Of a stretch of DNA of 64,000 nucleotides, positions 61,438 through 64,000 are shown in pieces. The stretch's first letter is position 1, and each line of letters begins with the position of its first letter. A model generated the notes under the pieces. The model was given only the letters and a program-made list of their open reading frames with translations. It was not told the DNA's origin and searched no databases. This DNA is from Vibrio coralliilyticus ATCC BAA-450 (lineage in GTDB: Bacteria > Pseudomonadota > Gammaproteobacteria > Enterobacterales > Vibrionaceae). The DNA lies in the NCBI RefSeq assembly GCF_000176135.1, contig NZ_ACZN01000018.1, positions 930,001 to 994,000 of the forward strand. The letters are read 5' to 3'. A program made the position numbers and the translations under genes.

Positions 61438-61929
61438 ATGCATCACGTAACTGTCAGCATTGGCAGCAACATCGACAGAGAGTTTTACGTTTACAAAGCG
61501 TTGAACGCACTTGACCAGTTTTTCGCGCCTCTGACCGTATCTAAATCTTACGACTGTGTACCTGTTGGCTTTGAAGGTGACAACTTTCTAAACTTGGTAG
61601 TGGGGTTTGAGTGCTCTCAATCCGTAAGTGACCTAGCAACATTACTTAGACAAATCGAAGATGAAAGTGATCGCGTTAGAAGTGGAGAAAAGTTCGCTTC
61701 AAGAACACTAGACCTCGACATACTCACTTTCGATGATCTAGTCGGAATCATTGATGGTGTTGAGCTCCCACGAGGTGAAATCACCGAAAACGCGTTTGTG
61801 CTTCGCCCGCTAGCAGACATTATTCCAAACGAAACTCATCCACTAACAACAAAGACATACGAGCAACTTTGGAGTGAATACGACAAAAGCAGTCAGCATG
61901 TCACTGTGACCGATTTTACATGGCCTTAA
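61438..61929 (+). CDS. Divergent HPPK-like pyrophosphokinase
   Basis: 163 residues similar to FolK (6-hydroxymethyl-7,8-dihydropterin pyrophosphokinase): N-terminal SIGSNIDRE and the catalytic Asp pair in RTLDLDILTFDD. The pterin/ATP loop usually RWGPR is KFASR, so it differs from canonical FolK and is likely a paralogue with changed substrate or role. First gene of a cluster with folX, folE and folM. GGGAAG ribosome site; the longer frame begins with TTG. Confidence 0.83.
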   Translation: MHHVTVSIGSNIDREFYVYKALNALDQFFAPLTVSKSYDCVPVGFEGDNFLNLVVGFECSQSVSDLATLLRQIEDESDRVRSGEKFASRTLDLDILTFDDLVGIIDGVELPRGEITENAFVLRPLADIIPNETHPLTTKTYEQLWSEYDKSSQHVTVTDFTWP

Positions 61930-62039
61930 TCTGCTCATCCTTCCTATCTCAATCAGTCTTCCCTCTTACCGCTATATGCAAATTGATCTCAGTAAGCGGC
62001 TATTACGTAAAGGTTGTTACGGTCCTAAACTAGGAAAAT

Positions 62040-62420
62040 ATGATGAATCACAACGCAATAATAACAATTACTAACCTCAGACTTCGTACCTACATCGGTT
62101 TCAACGAAGAGGAAAAAAAGAAGCAGCAAGACATCATTATCAACGCAGAAATCCACTACCCAGCGAATAAACTTTGTTTAGAAGACAACATTGATAATGC
62201 CTTGAATTACAAAACCATCTGTAAAGGAATCATTAACCATGTCGAAAATGGCAGGTTCTTACTGTTAGAAAAACTCACCAGCGACGTTCTCGGCATCTGT
62301 ATCGATCATCCTTGGGTCTATTATGCTCAAGTTAAGATTGATAAACCTCATGCTCTGAGATTTGCAGACTCTGTTTCTCTCACTTTGAACTACACGGCAG
62401 AAACAGGAGACAAGGCATGA
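62040..62420 (+). CDS. folX: Dihydroneopterin triphosphate 2'-epimerase
   Basis: Epimerises 7,8-dihydroneopterin triphosphate to dihydromonapterin triphosphate, the committing step to tetrahydromonapterin. 126 residues, very close in pattern to E. coli FolX: NLRLRTYIGFNEEE, DALNYKTICKGIINHVEN and LLEKLTSDVL. The ATG at 62043 is an equally plausible start. Its stop overlaps the folE start (ATGA). Confidence 0.92.
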   Translation: MMNHNAIITITNLRLRTYIGFNEEEKKKQQDIIINAEIHYPANKLCLEDNIDNALNYKTICKGIINHVENGRFLLLEKLTSDVLGICIDHPWVYYAQVKIDKPHALRFADSVSLTLNYTAETGDKA

Positions 62421-63055
62421 TTTCACCAGAAGCTCAAAAAGTACAAGAAGCATTAATCGCACGTGGATTGGAAACGCCACTCGTTCCCTCTGAAATGACG
62501 GCAGATGAGAAATATCAACGTATTCGAGGTCTACTCACCGAAGTCATTAGCACATTAGGACTGGATCTTACCGACGATAGCTTGGCTGAAACACCTCATC
62601 GTATTTCAAAAATGTACGTGCATGAGATTTTCTCTGGTCTGGATTACCAGAACTTTCCAAAAATCAGTGTGATTGAAAACAAAATGGCCGTTGATGAAAT
62701 GGTCAAAGTATCGGATGTGAACATCACGTCGACCTGTGAGCATCACTTCATCACTATTGATGGCCTAGCTCAAGTCGCTTACATTCCGTCGAACAAAATC
62801 ATTGGTTTGTCGAAAATAAATCGCATTGTACGCTTCTTTGCACAGCGACCACAGGTACAGGAGCGCCTCACTCAACAAATCTTAGTGGCGATTCAAACCC
62901 TGACGGAAACTGAAAATGTCGCAGTGTCTATAAAAGCCACTCACTACTGCGTTAAATCTCGAGGTGTCATGGATACTAGCTCAGAGACATCGACTACTGC
63001 ACTGGGTGGCATCTTCAAAACCAACCCTCAGACCCGCGCGGAGTTTCTAGGATGA
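62417..63055 (+). CDS. folE: GTP cyclohydrolase I
   Basis: Converts GTP to dihydroneopterin triphosphate, the first step of folate and pterin synthesis. 212 residues; zinc ligands Cys and His in CEHHF and the later Cys in HYCVKSRG; substrate loop ALGGIFKTN. Overlaps folX by 4 bases and folM by 4 bases, so translation is coupled. May be a second, pterin-dedicated copy; the rest of the genome is needed to tell. Confidence 0.96.
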   Translation: MISPEAQKVQEALIARGLETPLVPSEMTADEKYQRIRGLLTEVISTLGLDLTDDSLAETPHRISKMYVHEIFSGLDYQNFPKISVIENKMAVDEMVKVSDVNITSTCEHHFITIDGLAQVAYIPSNKIIGLSKINRIVRFFAQRPQVQERLTQQILVAIQTLTETENVAVSIKATHYCVKSRGVMDTSSETSTTALGGIFKTNPQTRAEFLG

Positions 63056-63765
63056 AAGGAGCGGTGGTAATAACAGGTGTTGGTAAAAGACTGGGATTAG
63101 CATTGGCAAAAGATTTTCTCGCTCAAGATTATAGAGTGATCGGTACTTATCGCACCAAATACCCAGAGCTTGAAGCTTTACAGGCACAAGGAGCTGACTT
63201 GCATCAAGTTGATTTCTATCAGCCTACAAGCCTCGATGCTTTTATCCAATACCTCAATCTTGAGTACTCTGAGCTGCGGGCAGTTATTCATAATGCTTCA
63301 GACTGGAGCCCAGATGAACCTGCAGGGTCCAACAATCACGCTCAGGTGTTGCAAAAAATGATGGCGGTTCATGTGAGCGCACCATACCAGATGAACTTGG
63401 TACTACAAAGATTGCTCTCCAAGGGCTCTGGCACCAGCGATATTATTCACATCAGTGACTATGTTGCTGAAAAAGGCAGTAGAAAGCATGCAGCCTATGC
63501 AGCCAGTAAGGCTGCGCTTAACAATCTTACGCTCTCGTTCTCGGCTATGTTAGCGCCAAAGGTTAAAGTGAACACTGTTTCACCAGCCCTTCTTAAGTTT
63601 AATGAGCATGATAATGATGCGTACAAGCAAAAGGCTCTGACCAAAGCGCTTATACCTCATGAAGCAGGTTTTGAAGAAGTGATAGAAGCGATTCGGTTTA
63701 TCATGTCTAGCGAATACATGACTGGCAGGAACATCTATCTCGATGGTGGTAGGCACTTAAAATGA
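63052..63765 (+). CDS. folM: Dihydromonapterin reductase
   Basis: SDR that reduces dihydromonapterin to tetrahydromonapterin with NADPH and has weak dihydrofolate reductase activity. 237 residues; the FolM-type cofactor motif TGVGKRLG (about 8-15) replaces TGxxxGIG, and the catalytic pair is in YAASKAALN. Overlaps folE by 4 bases; followed by the operon terminator. Confidence 0.93.
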   Translation: MKGAVVITGVGKRLGLALAKDFLAQDYRVIGTYRTKYPELEALQAQGADLHQVDFYQPTSLDAFIQYLNLEYSELRAVIHNASDWSPDEPAGSNNHAQVLQKMMAVHVSAPYQMNLVLQRLLSKGSGTSDIIHISDYVAEKGSRKHAAYAASKAALNNLTLSFSAMLAPKVKVNTVSPALLKFNEHDNDAYKQKALTKALIPHEAGFEEVIEAIRFIMSSEYMTGRNIYLDGGRHLK

Positions 63766-63772
63766 CACAATG

Positions 63773-63801
63773 ATTGCTGGTATTTACCAGCAATTTTTTT
63801 G
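63773..63801 (+). terminator. Pterin operon terminator
   Basis: ATTGCTGGTA (63773-63782) pairs with TACCAGCAAT (63785-63794), followed by T6. Confidence 0.9.
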
Positions 63802-63837
63802 GTTATGATAAGGCCAAACACACTTAAGGAAGCATTC

Positions 63838-64000
63838 ATGCCTGATCAAAATTCAAAGCAAGAACGTCATCAAGCGCGTCAGCAAAAAGTGAAAGAGCAA
63901 ATCGACGCTAAAATTGCTGCTGCTCAAGAAGAAAAAGGACTGCTACTGGTTATCACTGGTAACGGTAAAGGTAAATCCACTTCAGGATTTGGCACTATCG
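63838..64000 (+). CDS. cobO: Cob(I)alamin adenosyltransferase, N-terminal part (runs off the right edge)
   Basis: The 54 visible residues have a charged helical N-terminus (KQERHQARQQKVKEQ) and the P-loop TGNGKGKSTSGFG of the CobO/BtuR/CobA family, which attaches the adenosyl group to cobalamin. AAGGA ribosome site 7 bases before the ATG. The remainder lies beyond base 64000. Its own promoter must lie within the 72 bases after folM unless it is read through. Confidence 0.9.
   Translation, partial: MPDQNSKQERHQARQQKVKEQIDAKIAAAQEEKGLLLVITGNGKGKSTSGFGTI

Overview
The window is chromosomal DNA from a gammaproteobacterium, almost certainly a Vibrio or close relative. Family-level evidence: DUF2989 and DUF2850 proteins, a VC2046/SO_2500-type protein beside sodB, the gapA-yeaD and msrB-yeaC grouping, yejK/yejL/yejM, mltB, minCDE, adhE and asd, plus three chemoreceptors and two EAL proteins. 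I see no insertion sequence, prophage, integrase, integron cassette, CRISPR array or rRNA. Most of the window is core genome, densely packed and punctuated by clear rho-independent terminators. The species cannot be fixed from the sequence alone.

Layout. 1-5.6 kb: start of cysS, ppiB, lpxH, an EAL-HDOD protein, ychJ, yeaC, a DUF2989 lipoprotein, msrB. 5.9-15.2 kb: gapA, yeaD, a membrane chemoreceptor, rlmA, a Fur-box-preceded ChaN-like lipoprotein, a small protein with a hydrophobic tail, alkaline phosphatase and an RHH protein. 15.3-25 kb: two small dioxygenase/monooxygenase-fold proteins, an MscS-type channel, two cysteine-cluster proteins, nupC, a LysR regulator, mltB, ycgL and minCDE. 25-39 kb: adhE, a MarC/YchE protein, a voltage-gated-type channel with a zinc ribbon, asd, an NhaC antiporter, a methyltransferase, a membrane-anchored Hpt protein, yejK, yejL, yejM, tRNA-Pro(GGG). 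39-52 kb, the most accessory-looking part: a dCache chemoreceptor diverging from a tight nrtS / cytosolic chemoreceptor / EAL unit, a secreted tandem ABM-domain protein, a DctB/DctD-like two-component pair, and a TAXI-TRAP transporter behind a textbook sigma-54 promoter; then tRNA-Ser(TGA). 52-64 kb: NUDIX and histone-deacetylase-like genes, a Fur-box candidate next to a 40-residue membrane ORF, an SDR, a PEBP protein, an AraC regulator, topB, grxD, sodB, a catalytically dead-looking SDR, a low-molecular-weight phosphotyrosine phosphatase, a four-gene pterin operon (folK paralogue, folX, folE, folM) and the start of cobO/btuR.

How the parts work together. The strongest candidates for less-described biology are (1) the nitrate/nitrite transporter NrtS translationally packed with a sensor-less chemoreceptor and a catalytically complete EAL phosphodiesterase, behind a perfect 16-bp palindrome; (2) the pterin operon, which contains the set needed to make tetrahydromonapterin plus a divergent HPPK, preceded by a strong leader stem-loop; (3) the two-component/TAXI-TRAP locus with a visible upstream activator site and -24/-12 promoter; (4) a stand-alone membrane Hpt protein with a periplasmic domain but no kinase. 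All functional assignments come from reading the translations and family knowledge; no database search was run.
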